Below, piece after piece: positions 54,306 through 63,711 of a stretch of 64,000 nucleotides of DNA (the stretch's first letter is position 1; each line of letters begins with the position of its first letter). Made by a program: the position numbers and the translations under genes. The notes beneath the pieces were generated by a model that worked only from the letters and a program-made list of their open reading frames with translations, made no database searches and was not told the DNA's origin. Source of the DNA: Mesorhizobium sp. M1B.F.Ca.ET.045.04.1.1. GTDB taxonomy: Bacteria > Pseudomonadota > Alphaproteobacteria > Rhizobiales > Rhizobiaceae. The stretch lies in NCBI RefSeq assembly GCF_003952465.1, contig NZ_CP034448.1:5309001-5373000 (forward strand), in the 5' to 3' direction.

Positions 54306-55775
54306 TTGGCATCATCGCTGACCACTTTCACCGACGAGGCGAGAATTGCGCTCGATACGTTGTCGGGCCGCGCCGCAGGGCTCTTCTCCCCATCGCTGCG
54401 TCTCGGCGTCACCGGTCTTTCCCGCGCCGGCAAGACGGTGTTCATTTCCGCTCTCGTGCACAATTTGATCCATGGCGGCCGGCTGCCGCTGTTCCAGGCG
54501 CAAAAGTCGGGCCGCATCGCCCGCGCCTTCCTCGAGGAGCAGCCGGACGACGCCGTTCCCCGTTTCCAGTACGAGGACCATATAGCCGCCCTGGTCGACG
54601 ACCGCGTCTGGCCGGATTCGACGCGCGCCATTTCCGAACTGCGGCTCACCATCGAATACGAATCGGCCTCCGGCTGGAACCGGCTGTTCTCGGCGGGAAA
54701 GCTGTCGGTCGACATCGTCGACTATCCCGGCGAATGGCTGCTCGACCTGCCGCTGCTCGGCAAGTCCTTCACCGATTTTTCGCGCGAGGCGGCCGAGCTG
54801 GCGACGCTGCCCGTGCGGTCAGGCCTATCGCAAGCCTGGCGCGAATTGGCCTCCTCGATCGATCCGGACGCCGACGCCGACGAGATGACGGCGCGCCGTC
54901 TCGCCGAAAGCTTCGCCGCCTACCTCAAGGCCTGCAAGCTCGACGAGCGCGCGCTTTCGACACTGCCGCCCGGCCGTTTCCTGATGCCTGGCGATCTGGA
55001 GGGCTCGCCGGCGCTGACCTTCGCACCGCTGATGAAATTGTCCGGCCGGCGGCGTCCTGGATCGCTGCAGGCGATGATGGAGCGGCGCTACGAGGCCTAT
55101 AAGACGCATGTCGTAAAACCGTTCTTTCGCGAGCATATCACCCGCCTCGACCGCCAGATCGTGCTGATCGACGCCATGCAGGCGCTCAACGCCGGCCCGG
55201 CTGCCATGGCCGACCTCGAACGGGCCGTCACCGAAATCCTCTCCTGCTTCCGGCCTGGACGCGGCAATTTCGTCACCGAGCTGTTTTCGAGGCGCATCGA
55301 CCGCATCCTGGTGGCGGCAACCAAGGCCGACCAGTTGCACCACGAAAGCCATGACCGGCTGCAGGCGATCGTGCGCCGCCTGGCGGACCGCGCCGTCGCG
55401 CGAGCGAACTTCAGCGGTGCCGATGTCGACGTCGTCGCCATGGCGGCCGTGCGCTCGACCCGCGAAGGCACGGTCAAGCAGGGCCGCGAGACATTGCCGG
55501 TGATCATCGGCACCCCCTTGAAAGGCGAGAAGATCAACGGCGAGACATTCGACGGCAAAACCGAAACCGCCATATTCCCCGGAGACTTGCCGGAAAAGGC
55601 CGATTCGGTCTTCGACCCTTCCGGGCCGCAGGCCGAAGGCAATGAGCCGGCGATCCGTTTCGTGCGCTTCCGTCCGCCGAAGCTCGAGCGCACGGCCGAA
55701 GGCGTCACGCTCTCGCTGCCGCATATCCGGCTCGACCGCGCGCTGCAGTTCCTGATCGGAGATTACCTGGCATGA
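54306..55775 (+). CDS. ycjX: YcjX-family GTP-binding protein (DUF463)
   Basis: P-loop protein of 489 residues starting at TTG 54306 (GAGG upstream). Walker A is GLSRAGKTVF near 36-45, and DIVDYPGEWLLDLPLLG near 138-154 is the switch region of this family. YcjX and YcjF are linked to envelope stress in gammaproteobacteria but have no settled function. Its stop overlaps the start of the ycjF-like gene by four bases. Confidence 0.9.
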   Translation: MASSLTTFTDEARIALDTLSGRAAGLFSPSLRLGVTGLSRAGKTVFISALVHNLIHGGRLPLFQAQKSGRIARAFLEEQPDDAVPRFQYEDHIAALVDDRVWPDSTRAISELRLTIEYESASGWNRLFSAGKLSVDIVDYPGEWLLDLPLLGKSFTDFSREAAELATLPVRSGLSQAWRELASSIDPDADADEMTARRLAESFAAYLKACKLDERALSTLPPGRFLMPGDLEGSPALTFAPLMKLSGRRRPGSLQAMMERRYEAYKTHVVKPFFREHITRLDRQIVLIDAMQALNAGPAAMADLERAVTEILSCFRPGRGNFVTELFSRRIDRILVAATKADQLHHESHDRLQAIVRRLADRAVARANFSGADVDVVAMAAVRSTREGTVKQGRETLPVIIGTPLKGEKINGETFDGKTETAIFPGDLPEKADSVFDPSGPQAEGNEPAIRFVRFRPPKLERTAEGVTLSLPHIRLDRALQFLIGDYLA

Positions 55776-56854
55776 CCCCGCCCCGCAAACCGGCGGCGTT
55801 CCGCATCGAGCCGGAGCCGGCGCCAAGGCAGGAGCCACCGCCGAAGCATCGCACCGACGAACGGCCCGCACGCAAGCCGCAAGCCGCCAGGTCCGATGTC
55901 GCGGTCGTCATTCCTTCCGAGGTCGACGTCTTCGACGAGCCGGATATCGGAGAGGCCGCGCCGCCGCCAGCGACCGCTCCAAGGAAACGCTCGCTGCTCG
56001 CCCGCCTGTTCTTCGGCGCCTTCGGCGTGCTTGTCTCGCTAGCGGTCGGCCTGTGGACGGACCAGCTCATCCGCGATCTCTTCGCGCGCGCCGAATGGCT
56101 GGGATGGCTGGCGGCCGGCATGGCGGCGGTCGCGCTTTTGTCGCTGCTGGTCATCCTTATCCGCGAATTCCTGGCCATCGCTCGCCTCGCCGAAGTCGAG
56201 AAGCTGCAGCGACGTGCCTTGGATGCGGTGGCGCGCGACGACCCCAAGGCCGCCCGCGCCCTGGTCGACGAGCTTTCCGCCTTTGTCGCGGCAAAACCCG
56301 AGACGGCGGCCGGCCGCCGCTCGCTCGCCGAACTGCGCGGCGAAATCATCGACGGCGGCAATCTGGTGCGGCTTGCCGAAACCGAGATTCTGTCGCCGCT
56401 CGACGCCCGCGCCAAGACGATGATCCTGGAGGCCGCAAAGCGCGTCTCGCTGGTGACGGCGGTCAGCCCGCGCGCGCTTGTCGACGTCGCCTATGTCGTG
56501 TTCGAGGCCGGCAGACTGATCCGGCGCCTGTCGGAACTCTATGGCGGCCGCCCCGGCACGCTAGGCTTCTTCCGGCTGGCGCGCGGCGTGCTAGCTCATC
56601 TGGCGGTGACCGGCTCGATCGCCGTCGGCGACAGTTTCGTGCAGCAGATCGTCGGCCACGGGTTGGCCGCGAAGCTCTCGGCAAAGCTTGGCGAGGGTGT
56701 GGTCAACGGCATGATGACGGCGCGCATCGGCATCGCGGCGATGGAAACGGCGCGCCCGCTGCCATTCATCGCGGCAAGGCGCCCTGGCCTTGGCGATTTC
56801 CTCTCGGCGCTGACCTCGTTCGCGACGCGAAAAGATGGTCAAATGGAGCAGTAA
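55772..56854 (+). CDS. ycjF: YcjF-family membrane protein (TIGR01620)
   Basis: Protein of 360 residues. After a Pro- and Arg-rich cytoplasmic N-terminus (1-70) come two membrane helices (about 78-97 and 110-130), then a cytoplasmic helical domain of the DUF697 type with LVTAVSPRALVDVAYVVFEA near 228-247. It is co-translated with ycjX (ATGA overlap), and the two probably act as one membrane-bound complex. Function unknown. Confidence 0.88.
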   Translation: MTPPRKPAAFRIEPEPAPRQEPPPKHRTDERPARKPQAARSDVAVVIPSEVDVFDEPDIGEAAPPPATAPRKRSLLARLFFGAFGVLVSLAVGLWTDQLIRDLFARAEWLGWLAAGMAAVALLSLLVILIREFLAIARLAEVEKLQRRALDAVARDDPKAARALVDELSAFVAAKPETAAGRRSLAELRGEIIDGGNLVRLAETEILSPLDARAKTMILEAAKRVSLVTAVSPRALVDVAYVVFEAGRLIRRLSELYGGRPGTLGFFRLARGVLAHLAVTGSIAVGDSFVQQIVGHGLAAKLSAKLGEGVVNGMMTARIGIAAMETARPLPFIAARRPGLGDFLSALTSFATRKDGQMEQ

Positions 56855-56951
56855 GGTAAATGCCGAAACCGCCGCCGGTGACGAAGCATTAACCAATCTT
56901 GTTCATGGTCGTTTCTGTCCTAAGAACAGTCTGTCGTGCCGGGTGTCGTCC

Positions 56952-57506
56952 ATGAAAAGCGTGATCTTGTCCTGCGTCCTGCCCGTGACAGTTGCACTCG
57001 CCGCACCGCTCGGCCTCGTCGAAAAGGCCCTTGCGGCAGAACCGGACAAGCAGTTCTTCCGTTCGGTGGAAGGCAAATGGGTCGGCCCTGGCGAAATCAT
57101 CGCCGGCAAATACAAGGGCACGAAATTCACCTGCAATTTCAACGGCTCCACCCCTGACGGCAAGGTCGGCATGAGCCTCGACGGCGACTGCCGGGTCGGC
57201 GTCTTCACGCAGAAGATGTCCGCGACCGTGGAACGCAAGGGCCGCGAGGGCTACAAAGGCAACTTCATGGGCGGCTCGGCCGGCAATGGGCTCGACATCA
57301 TCGGTGGCAATGTCGTCGACCCGCAGAAGGTGGTTTTCACCATCAACCGCAATCAGTTGAACGGCGTCATGCAGGCCCGTATCCCCGACGATAATTCGAT
57401 GACCGTCACGGTCGCCGTGCGTGTCGACAAGCAACTGGTGCCGGTCATCGGCATGAGCCTGAAACGGGTCGACTCTGTCGAGGTCGGCTCCATCGCGAAA
57501 AACTGA
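56952..57506 (+). CDS. Exported protein of unknown function
   Basis: Protein of 184 residues starting at ATG 56952. A signal peptide (residues 1-29; core VILSCVLPVTVALAAP, cleavage near ALAA) is followed by a beta-rich domain containing two Cys (FTCNFNG and GDCRVGVF). Glycine-rich strands alternate with charged turns, as in lipocalin- or calycin-like folds. No family name recognised. It ends at a strong terminator. Confidence 0.7.
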   Translation: MKSVILSCVLPVTVALAAPLGLVEKALAAEPDKQFFRSVEGKWVGPGEIIAGKYKGTKFTCNFNGSTPDGKVGMSLDGDCRVGVFTQKMSATVERKGREGYKGNFMGGSAGNGLDIIGGNVVDPQKVVFTINRNQLNGVMQARIPDDNSMTVTVAVRVDKQLVPVIGMSLKRVDSVEVGSIAKN

Positions 57507-57530
57507 GCAAGCGCGCTCAGCCAGGCAGAC

Positions 57531-57570
57531 AGAAGGCGGCAGCCGGTGGCTACCGCCTTCTTTGGTTTTT
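57531..57570 (+). terminator. Rho-independent terminator
   Basis: AGAAGGCGGCAGCC-GG-TGGCTACCGCCTTCT is followed by TTGGTTTTT. It ends the exported protein transcript and may act in the other direction for the convergent lipoprotein gene. Confidence 0.85.
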
Positions 57571-57578
57571 GACTTAGC

Positions 57579-57845
57579 TCAACCCTTGATGGCGGCGGTC
57601 ACTTCGTCATAGGCCTTGCAGGCTTCGTCGAGCGTCGTGGCGTTCTGGTATTTCGTCGTCACGGCCTGCACCTTGGCCGTCAGATCGGCCGCCTTGCTCG
57701 GATCCTTGGTGATCGCTTCCTGAAGCGCGGCGGCCATGTCCTGCGCCTTCTTGGTAGCAATCTCTTGCGTGCATTCCGGTCCCTTCGAACAGGCCGAAAC
57801 GGCCAGCGCCGCAACACCAACGGCAACGAGCAAAAACTTCTTCAT
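57579..57845 (-). CDS. Small lipoprotein
   Basis: Protein of 88 residues from ATG 57845, nine bases after GAGGAG (the ATG at 57854 is too close to it). Signal peptide with lipobox VSAC at 16-19 (LVAVGVAALAVSACS), then a helical charged domain (CTQEIATKKAQDMAAALQEA) with two more Cys in the mature part. No family recognised; a periplasmic lipid-anchored helical protein. Confidence 0.7.
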   Translation of the reverse strand: MKKFLLVAVGVAALAVSACSKGPECTQEIATKKAQDMAAALQEAITKDPSKAADLTAKVQAVTTKYQNATTLDEACKAYDEVTAAIKG

Positions 57846-58023
57846 GTCAGTCATCTCCTCAAAAAGGCAGCGGCCCATCGCCGCTGCCTCCCAATGGCCG
57901 AAGCCCAATGGCCAAAGCCGACCGTGCCATAACCTCTGATTGTGGCGGCACGCAACGACCGGGCCGCGTAAACTTGTGTAACCAGGCTGCAATATCGCGG
58001 CGTTCCGGATTCAGGCCGCCCAA

Positions 58024-58124
58024 TGCATGTCGCCCAAAAGTGCGCAGCGGTTTTGGGACAACGACATGCATAAAGACAACCTAAAGCGCGTCGCGTGAGG
58101 TCGTTCAGACGCGACGCGCTTTAG
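58024..58124. repeat. Bipartite palindromic repeat, RIME-like
   Basis: Palindrome one (58024-58070) has arms TGCATGTCG/CGACATGCA and core CCCAAAAGTGCGCAGCGG then TTTTGGG; palindrome two (58081-58124) has arms CTAAAGCGCGTCGCG/CGCGACGCGCTTTAG. Very similar to the copy at 46554-46657, with compensating stem changes. Confidence 0.85.
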
Positions 58125-58141
58125 GTCAGCTGTAGCAAAGT

Positions 58142-59350
58142 TCACCTACGAGGCTGTAGCAGCGCCAGCATGAGTGTCGATGCGGCAAGGACGACGGTAA
58201 GGGTCAAAGGCCCCGAGGCACCATAGGTGTCCACGACATAGCCGCCGACAACCGCGCCGATGGTGATGGCAACCTGGAAAGAGACGACCATCAGGCTACC
58301 CGCTGCCTCCAGCGCATCAGGTGCCGCGCGGGACAGATTGGTCGGCAGCACCACCGGCGCCATGCCGAATGCCAGGCCCCAAAGCGTGACGAATCCGAAG
58401 GCAACGGCGATGTGCACGCCCCAAAGCACCAATGCCAGCGCCGCAAACGCCATCAACGCGGCGTTGCCCACGAGAGCCATGCGGATATTGGCATCGGCCA
58501 TGCGGCCGCCGGCAATATTGCCGACCACAGCGGCGACGCCAAATCCGAGCAGCGCCAGGGCAATTGGCCCGGTTGCAAGGAGTGTCACATGTTCGAGGAA
58601 GGGGCGTACATAGACGGACCCGGCAAAATGCCCTGTCATCAGCAAAAGGATGGCCAGCATGCCGAGTTGAATGCCACGCCGCCGTGTCAGCCGAAATACA
58701 TCCGCGAGGCTATTGCTGGCTGTGGCAGGCAGGGTTGGCAGGCTAAGCCACTGCAGCAGCATGGCAATCACGGCCAGCACCGCTGTCAAGGCCATGGCGC
58801 TGCGCCATCCCAGCCAGTCGCTGATCAACGCACCCGCAGATGGTGCGGCAATGGTGGCGAGCGAGACGCCGAGGGTGACGATAGCCATGCCCCGACCTGT
58901 CGCATTGGCGCCAACCAGCCTGGCCACAACGGCAACCGAGAGTGCCCAGAATGCGCTGAGAGCGATTCCGAGCCCGGCCCGGCCCAACAGCAACAGCCAG
59001 AAATTGGACGCTAGCGCTGCAAGGAGGTTGGAACCGACCGCCAAGGCGCTGAGGACAACCAGCACCGTCTTGCGGTTCAGTCGGCCGATGAGAACATTGC
59101 TCAACATGGCCGTCACAGCGCCGACCGAAGCGGTGGCGGTGACGACCTGTCCGGCCGTTCCTTCGCTGATGCCGAGATCGCGCGCCATTGGCGTCAGCAG
59201 ACCTGCCGGCAGGAATTCGGCTGACACTAGGGCAAAGCTGGTGGCCGCCAATGAAATGACCGCGAACCACGTGGCTGCGTTCCACGCGGTTGGCGCGGCG
59301 GCATCGACGTCAATCGCTGCGTCTTCAAGCTGTAATGTTGTGTCTGTCAC
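58142..59350 (-). CDS. MFS transporter, DHA1 exporter type
   Basis: Major facilitator protein of 402 residues, twelve predicted helices, start GTG 59350. Helix one contains VSAEFLPAGLLTPMARDLG, and motif A between helices two and three reads GRLNRKTV. The sequence suits the AraJ/NepI-like branch of sugar or drug efflux. An AraC-family regulator gene lies directly upstream in the same direction (61-base gap), so it is probably induced by a compound recognised by that regulator. Substrate is unknown. Confidence 0.88.
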   Translation of the reverse strand: MTDTTLQLEDAAIDVDAAAPTAWNAATWFAVISLAATSFALVSAEFLPAGLLTPMARDLGISEGTAGQVVTATASVGAVTAMLSNVLIGRLNRKTVLVVLSALAVGSNLLAALASNFWLLLLGRAGLGIALSAFWALSVAVVARLVGANATGRGMAIVTLGVSLATIAAPSAGALISDWLGWRSAMALTAVLAVIAMLLQWLSLPTLPATASNSLADVFRLTRRRGIQLGMLAILLLMTGHFAGSVYVRPFLEHVTLLATGPIALALLGFGVAAVVGNIAGGRMADANIRMALVGNAALMAFAALALVLWGVHIAVAFGFVTLWGLAFGMAPVVLPTNLSRAAPDALEAAGSLMVVSFQVAITIGAVVGGYVVDTYGASGPLTLTVVLAASTLMLALLQPRR

Positions 59351-59410
59351 TGAAAGATCTCCAAGGTCTGGAGGTCTTCAATAGACGAGTCCTTTCGGAT
59401 GGTATGTATC

Positions 59411-60394
59411 TTAAAATCCGAAATTCATGTCCATTCGTCCGGGAATTGTGCGGCGCACAACGCCTGGCGAGACGTTGGTGATGCGCTTGAACGCGCGCGC
59501 GAAGGATGCTTCGCTATCATAGCCCAAACGGGTAGCGACCTCGGCAACCGACAAGCCGTTTTGCCCCAACAACTCGCGGGCAAGCTGCATACGCAGACGG
59601 GCGAGATAGCGTGCAGCACCCTCACCTAATACAGCGCTGAAGCGCTCGGCGAAAATCGACCGCGATTGGCCTGCCAGGCCAGCAAGGCTTTCCAAGGTCC
59701 AGTTATAGCCGGGATCTCGGTGCATGGCTGCCAGCGCGCGGCCGATATGGGGGTCGCGGATAGCGGCGAGCCAACCGGTGGTCGAGGCTCCAGTGCAATT
59801 GACCCAGCAGCGGATGAGCCGGGCTGTCAGCAAGTCCGCCATGCGCGACAAGATGGTGGCGCTGCCCATCTGCGGTTGCGCGGCCTCCGCCGTCATAGCC
59901 GCCAGCAAAGGGCCGACGACCGGATCGTTGCCAGCCACGTCGCACCCTTTGATGATCGGCGGCATCAACGCGATCAGTGGATTGAGCGCACAGACGCCCA
60001 AGGCCATGGAGCCGCAGAAAAGGGTGCTTGTCGGGCCCGTCCCTTCCCGCACCACTTCGCAGACATTGCTCCCCAACTTGTTCACCTGGCAACCCTCGAG
60101 CGAATCGCCGACAACGTCCGGCGCACTGGCCAGCCGATGGGCGATGCCTTGCGGCAGCAGCGCCAGATCGCCGTCGCGCAACTCCTGCCAGCCCTCCGCT
60201 TCGGTATAAATCCAGCACGGACCCTGGCCGACAAAGTGAAAGCGAAGCAGTGGCTGTTGCGGAAAGGCGATGCTCCATGGATGTCGGAGCTCGCAGCGGC
60301 CATAGTTGACGCCACTCAGGCGAAAGTCTTGCAGGACTTCGCTGAGCGCATCCATCGGGATATGTGGAGGCGGGCGGGACGAATAGTCAGGCAT
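59411..60394 (-). CDS. AraC-family regulator with cupin-type sensor
   Basis: Regulator of 327 residues from ATG 60394. The N-terminal half is an AraC cupin domain of the Cupin_6 type (CELRHPWSIAFPQQPLLRFHF, then LRDGDLALLPQG). The C-terminal helix-turn-helix pair lies in GLAGQSRSIFAERFSAVLGE and GYDSEASFARAFKRITNVSP. Located upstream of the MFS exporter gene and divergent from the antiporter gene. The open frame upstream to 60718 overlaps the antiporter gene and is not coding. Confidence 0.88.
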   Translation of the reverse strand: MPDYSSRPPPHIPMDALSEVLQDFRLSGVNYGRCELRHPWSIAFPQQPLLRFHFVGQGPCWIYTEAEGWQELRDGDLALLPQGIAHRLASAPDVVGDSLEGCQVNKLGSNVCEVVREGTGPTSTLFCGSMALGVCALNPLIALMPPIIKGCDVAGNDPVVGPLLAAMTAEAAQPQMGSATILSRMADLLTARLIRCWVNCTGASTTGWLAAIRDPHIGRALAAMHRDPGYNWTLESLAGLAGQSRSIFAERFSAVLGEGAARYLARLRMQLARELLGQNGLSVAEVATRLGYDSEASFARAFKRITNVSPGVVRRTIPGRMDMNFGF

Positions 60395-60535
60395 TTGGTT
60401 GTTATAGATGCCAAGCGTCCGGCACGCAAGCGGAGGCCGCTTCAACGGCACCCTGCCCTTCCCGCCAGGCTCCCTGCCCTTGCCTCGCGCTCCCGCTGCA
60501 TGCAAGGAGTGCTTCGAGACAACGGGACGACAGGC

Positions 60536-62371
60536 ATGGCGGCTGAAGCATCGAGCAGCGATCTCGTACAGGTGGTGGCGCTGCTTGCCGCCGGCGTGGT
60601 CGCCGTGCCGATCTTCAAGCGCATGGGGCTGGGCTCCATCCTCGGCTATCTCGCCGCCGGCGTGGTCATCGGGCCGTTCGGGCTGCGCGTCTTTTCCGAA
60701 TCGGAAGCCATCCTCCACGTCGCCGAACTCGGCGTCGTCATGTTCCTGTTCATCATCGGCCTTGAAATGCAGCCGTCGCGGCTCTGGGGCCTGCGTCGCG
60801 AGATTTTTGGCCTCGGCGCGCTGCAGGTCGGTCTTTGCTCCCTGCTTCTGACCGGCGTCGGGCTGGCCGGCGGCTTTCCGATCGCGCAGTCCTTCGTCGC
60901 CGGCGCCGGCTTCGTGCTGACCTCGACGGCGATCGTCATGCAGCTGCTCGAGGAGCGCGGCGAGATCGCCACGCCAAAAGGCCAGCGCATCGTCTCCATC
61001 CTTCTGCTCGAAGACCTGATGATCGTGCCGCTTCTGGCGCTGGTTGCATTCCTAGCGCCCGGCGGCGCCGACACCAGCCTGTCCGAGCGGCTGACCGAGG
61101 TCGGCATCGGCATCGCCGCGATCGTCGGGCTAGTGGTGGCGGGACGCTATCTGCTCAACCCGCTGTTCCGCATCCTGGCGGAAGCCCGCGCCCGCGAGGT
61201 GATGACCGCAGCGGCGCTGCTGGTGGTGCTTGGGTCGGCTTTGGCCATGCAGCTTTCCGGCCTGTCGATGGCGATGGGCGCTTTCCTCGCCGGCGTGCTT
61301 CTGTCCGAATCGACCTTCCGCCATCAGCTCGAAGCCGATATCGAACCGTTCCGCGGCATCCTGCTCGGCCTCTTCTTCCTGGCCGTCGGCATGTCGCTCG
61401 ACCTCGGCGTCGTTGCCCAGAACTGGCGCCTCGTCGCCATCTATGTCGTCGCCTACATGATCATGAAGGCGCTCGGCATCTATATCGTCGCGCGCATGCT
61501 CAAGAGCGGCCACCGCGAAGCGCTGGAGCGCGCCGTCTTCATGGCGCAGGGCGGCGAATTCGCCTTCGTGCTCTATTCCTCGGCGGCCGCTGTCGGCATC
61601 ATCGACGGGCAGGCCAATGCGACGCTGACCGCCATCATCATCATCTCCATGGTGCTGACGCCGTTAGCGATCGCGGCGCTGCGCTACCTCACGCCGCGCG
61701 ACGAGCAATCGCTCGAAGGCGTCGACATCGCCGACGGTCTCAGCGGCAGCGTGTTGATCATCGGCTTCGGCCGCTTCGGCCAGATCGCCAGCCAGCCATT
61801 GCTTTTGCGCGGCCTCGACGTCTCGATCATCGACAACGAGGTCGAGATGATCCAGGCGGCGGCCGATTTCGGCTTCAAGGTCTACTATGGGGACGGCACA
61901 CGGCTGGATATCCTGCATGCGGCCGGCGCCGGCCGGGCGCGCGCCGTGCTGATCTGTGTCGACAAGCCGGACGCAGCGGTGCGTATCGCCCAGTTGATCA
62001 AGGCCGAATTCCCGCTGGTCACCGTTCTGGCACGCGCCTTCGACCGCGGCACCGCGCTGCAGCTTGTCCGTGCCGGCGTCGATTATCAACTGCGCGAGAC
62101 CTTCGAATCGGCGCTGGTCTTCGGTGGCTCGGCGCTGGAATCGTTGGGCGTCGACCCGGAAGAGGTCGCGGAGGTCATCGAGGATGTCCGCCGCCGCGAC
62201 GAGGCCCGTTTCGAAACGCAATTGGCCGAGGGCGTGCGGGCCGGCCAGCGCTTCCTGAAAGGCAATATCGGCACGCCCATCCCGACGCCGCTCACGCAGC
62301 CGCGTCGCGCCGGCCGGGCGCTCAACGAAGAGACGGCCGGCGTTCTGAACAAGGCAGAGACGAAGAGCTGA
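60536..62371 (+). CDS. Monovalent cation:proton antiporter, KefB/KefC type
   Basis: CPA2-family transporter of 611 residues. Twelve or so helices cover 10-395, with GLEMQPSRLW near helix three and the ion-site region GAGFVLTSTAIVMQLLEERG near 118-137. The C-terminal RCK/TrkA-N domain starts near 400 with VLIIGFGRFGQIASQ and binds NAD. No ancillary KefG gene is next to it. ATG 60536 was selected; ATG 60500 would add 12 residues without ribosome site. Role: K+ or Na+ efflux in exchange for protons. Confidence 0.88.
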   Translation: MAAEASSSDLVQVVALLAAGVVAVPIFKRMGLGSILGYLAAGVVIGPFGLRVFSESEAILHVAELGVVMFLFIIGLEMQPSRLWGLRREIFGLGALQVGLCSLLLTGVGLAGGFPIAQSFVAGAGFVLTSTAIVMQLLEERGEIATPKGQRIVSILLLEDLMIVPLLALVAFLAPGGADTSLSERLTEVGIGIAAIVGLVVAGRYLLNPLFRILAEARAREVMTAAALLVVLGSALAMQLSGLSMAMGAFLAGVLLSESTFRHQLEADIEPFRGILLGLFFLAVGMSLDLGVVAQNWRLVAIYVVAYMIMKALGIYIVARMLKSGHREALERAVFMAQGGEFAFVLYSSAAAVGIIDGQANATLTAIIIISMVLTPLAIAALRYLTPRDEQSLEGVDIADGLSGSVLIIGFGRFGQIASQPLLLRGLDVSIIDNEVEMIQAAADFGFKVYYGDGTRLDILHAAGAGRARAVLICVDKPDAAVRIAQLIKAEFPLVTVLARAFDRGTALQLVRAGVDYQLRETFESALVFGGSALESLGVDPEEVAEVIEDVRRRDEARFETQLAEGVRAGQRFLKGNIGTPIPTPLTQPRRAGRALNEETAGVLNKAETKS

Positions 62372-62381
62372 GAGGGAACAC

Positions 62382-62930
62382 ATGGCAGAGCTCGACGCGC
62401 GGGCGCTTTCCGTCACCAAATTCTGGCGCGACGCCGGCGAGGACGCCTGGTTCGAGAAGAACGACGCGTTCGACGCGGGTTTCCGCAACCAGTTCCTCGA
62501 GTTGCACCATGCCGCCGCCAGGCGCGAATGCGACGACTGGAACGCGCATGCCGAAGGATCGCTGGCGTTGATGATCCTGCTCGACCAGTTTCCGCGTAAC
62601 TGCTTCCGCGGCACCGGACATATGTACGCGACCGATCCGCTGGCCAGGCATTTCGCCGACAGGGCGATCGCCGCCAGCCACGACCTAGCGCTCGACGAGA
62701 TCGTGCGCGTCTTCCTCTACCTGCCCTTCGAGCATTCGGAATCGCTCGCCGATCAGCAGAGGTCGGTGGAACTCACCGCCGCCAACGCGCCCGACTATCT
62801 CAAATACGCCAAGGAGCACCTGGAGATCATCCAGCGCTTCGGCCGTTTTCCGCATCGAAACAGAATGCTCGGCCGCGAGACGACAGCGGACGAAAAGGCA
62901 TTTCTCGATGGCGGCGGCTTCTCCGGCTGA
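62382..62930 (+). CDS. DUF924 family protein
   Basis: Helical protein of 182 residues with TPR-like repeats, DUF924. Characteristic blocks are LMILLDQFPRNCFRGTGHMY near 66-85 and FLYLPFEHSESLADQQRSV near 112-130. Members often stand alone, and function is unknown. It begins ten bases after the antiporter stop, suggesting co-transcription. Confidence 0.88.
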   Translation: MAELDARALSVTKFWRDAGEDAWFEKNDAFDAGFRNQFLELHHAAARRECDDWNAHAEGSLALMILLDQFPRNCFRGTGHMYATDPLARHFADRAIAASHDLALDEIVRVFLYLPFEHSESLADQQRSVELTAANAPDYLKYAKEHLEIIQRFGRFPHRNRMLGRETTADEKAFLDGGGFSG

Positions 62931-62957
62931 ACAGGCACGCTCACGGATACTTGCCAC

Positions 62958-63197
62958 ATGATTGAGTTAGCAGGGCGAACCTATGAGGCCACGATTGGAA
63001 GCGATGTCCAACGCGATGGCATGTACCTGGAACTCGCTGACCACCATCAGCGGATAGTGGGCGAGATCTTCTTCTCAGATGTCGATGGGAAGATGACGGT
63101 TACCCTGTCTCAGCCTGAAGTGCCCCTGGAAGTGGTTGAATGGATGATTGCCACGGCCAAGGTCCGTCTTCCACCAGCCGACCCGACTGCCGGCTAA
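62958..63197 (+). CDS. Small hypothetical protein
   Basis: Protein of 79 residues, no signal peptide; beta-rich N-terminal part (MIELAGRTYEATIGSDVQRD) and a helix near EVVEWMIATAKVRL. Codon use is less GC-rich than in the neighbouring genes, and no ribosome site is obvious. It follows the DUF924 gene by 27 bases and ends one base before the convergent folK stop. No family recognised. Confidence 0.55.
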   Translation: MIELAGRTYEATIGSDVQRDGMYLELADHHQRIVGEIFFSDVDGKMTVTLSQPEVPLEVVEWMIATAKVRLPPADPTAG

Positions 63198-63198
63198 T

Positions 63199-63711
63199 CT
63201 AAGCCAGCCACCACTCCCGGCCGGACGGCAGGCGCTCTATCCCCGAAATGTCGACGGCGCCGAGCCGTTCCGACACGCTTCTGCCGCCTACAACGAGGTC
63301 GGGCGCGATCTCGGCCAGCGGCGCCAGCACGAAGGCCCGTTCGAGCATGCGGGGGTGCGGCACTTCGAGCCCAGTCTCGTGGATCACCCGGTCGCCGAAC
63401 ACCAGGATATCGATGTCGATCAGGCGCGGCCCCCAGCGCTCCTCGCGCACCCGCTTCAGGCGCCTTTCGACATCCAGGCAGAGGTCGAGCAAGGCGCGCG
63501 GCGACAGCGCCGTTTCGACGGCGGCGGCGGCGTTGAGAAAATCCGGCTGGTCGAGCTTGCCCCAGGGCGGGGTGCGGTAGAGCGAGGAGACGGCGGTGAC
63601 GCGCGTCTTGTCGTCGCCGTCCAGCATGCGCAGCGCCGCGGCCATGGACTTCGCCGGGTCGCCGAGATTGCCGCCGAGACTGAGATAGACGGCGCTATTG
63701 GGGCCAGACAA
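63199..63711 (-). CDS. folK: HPPK, hydroxymethyldihydropterin pyrophosphokinase
   Basis: Enzyme of 170 residues that transfers pyrophosphate from ATP to 6-hydroxymethyl-7,8-dihydropterin in folate synthesis. Blocks VYLSLGGNLGDP near 8-19, RVREERWGPRLIDIDILVFG near 90-109 with the metal-binding Asp pair, and the VPHPRMLERAFVLAPL stretch are all present. Starts at TTG 63711, overlapping folB by 17 bases. Confidence 0.93.
   Translation of the reverse strand: MSGPNSAVYLSLGGNLGDPAKSMAAALRMLDGDDKTRVTAVSSLYRTPPWGKLDQPDFLNAAAAVETALSPRALLDLCLDVERRLKRVREERWGPRLIDIDILVFGDRVIHETGLEVPHPRMLERAFVLAPLAEIAPDLVVGGRSVSERLGAVDISGIERLPSGREWWLA

Noticed and set aside
59666..60535. Long N-terminal extension of the cation antiporter
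   Set aside because: It is antisense to the AraC regulator and shows no transport-like helices; the protein family starts near ATG 60536.
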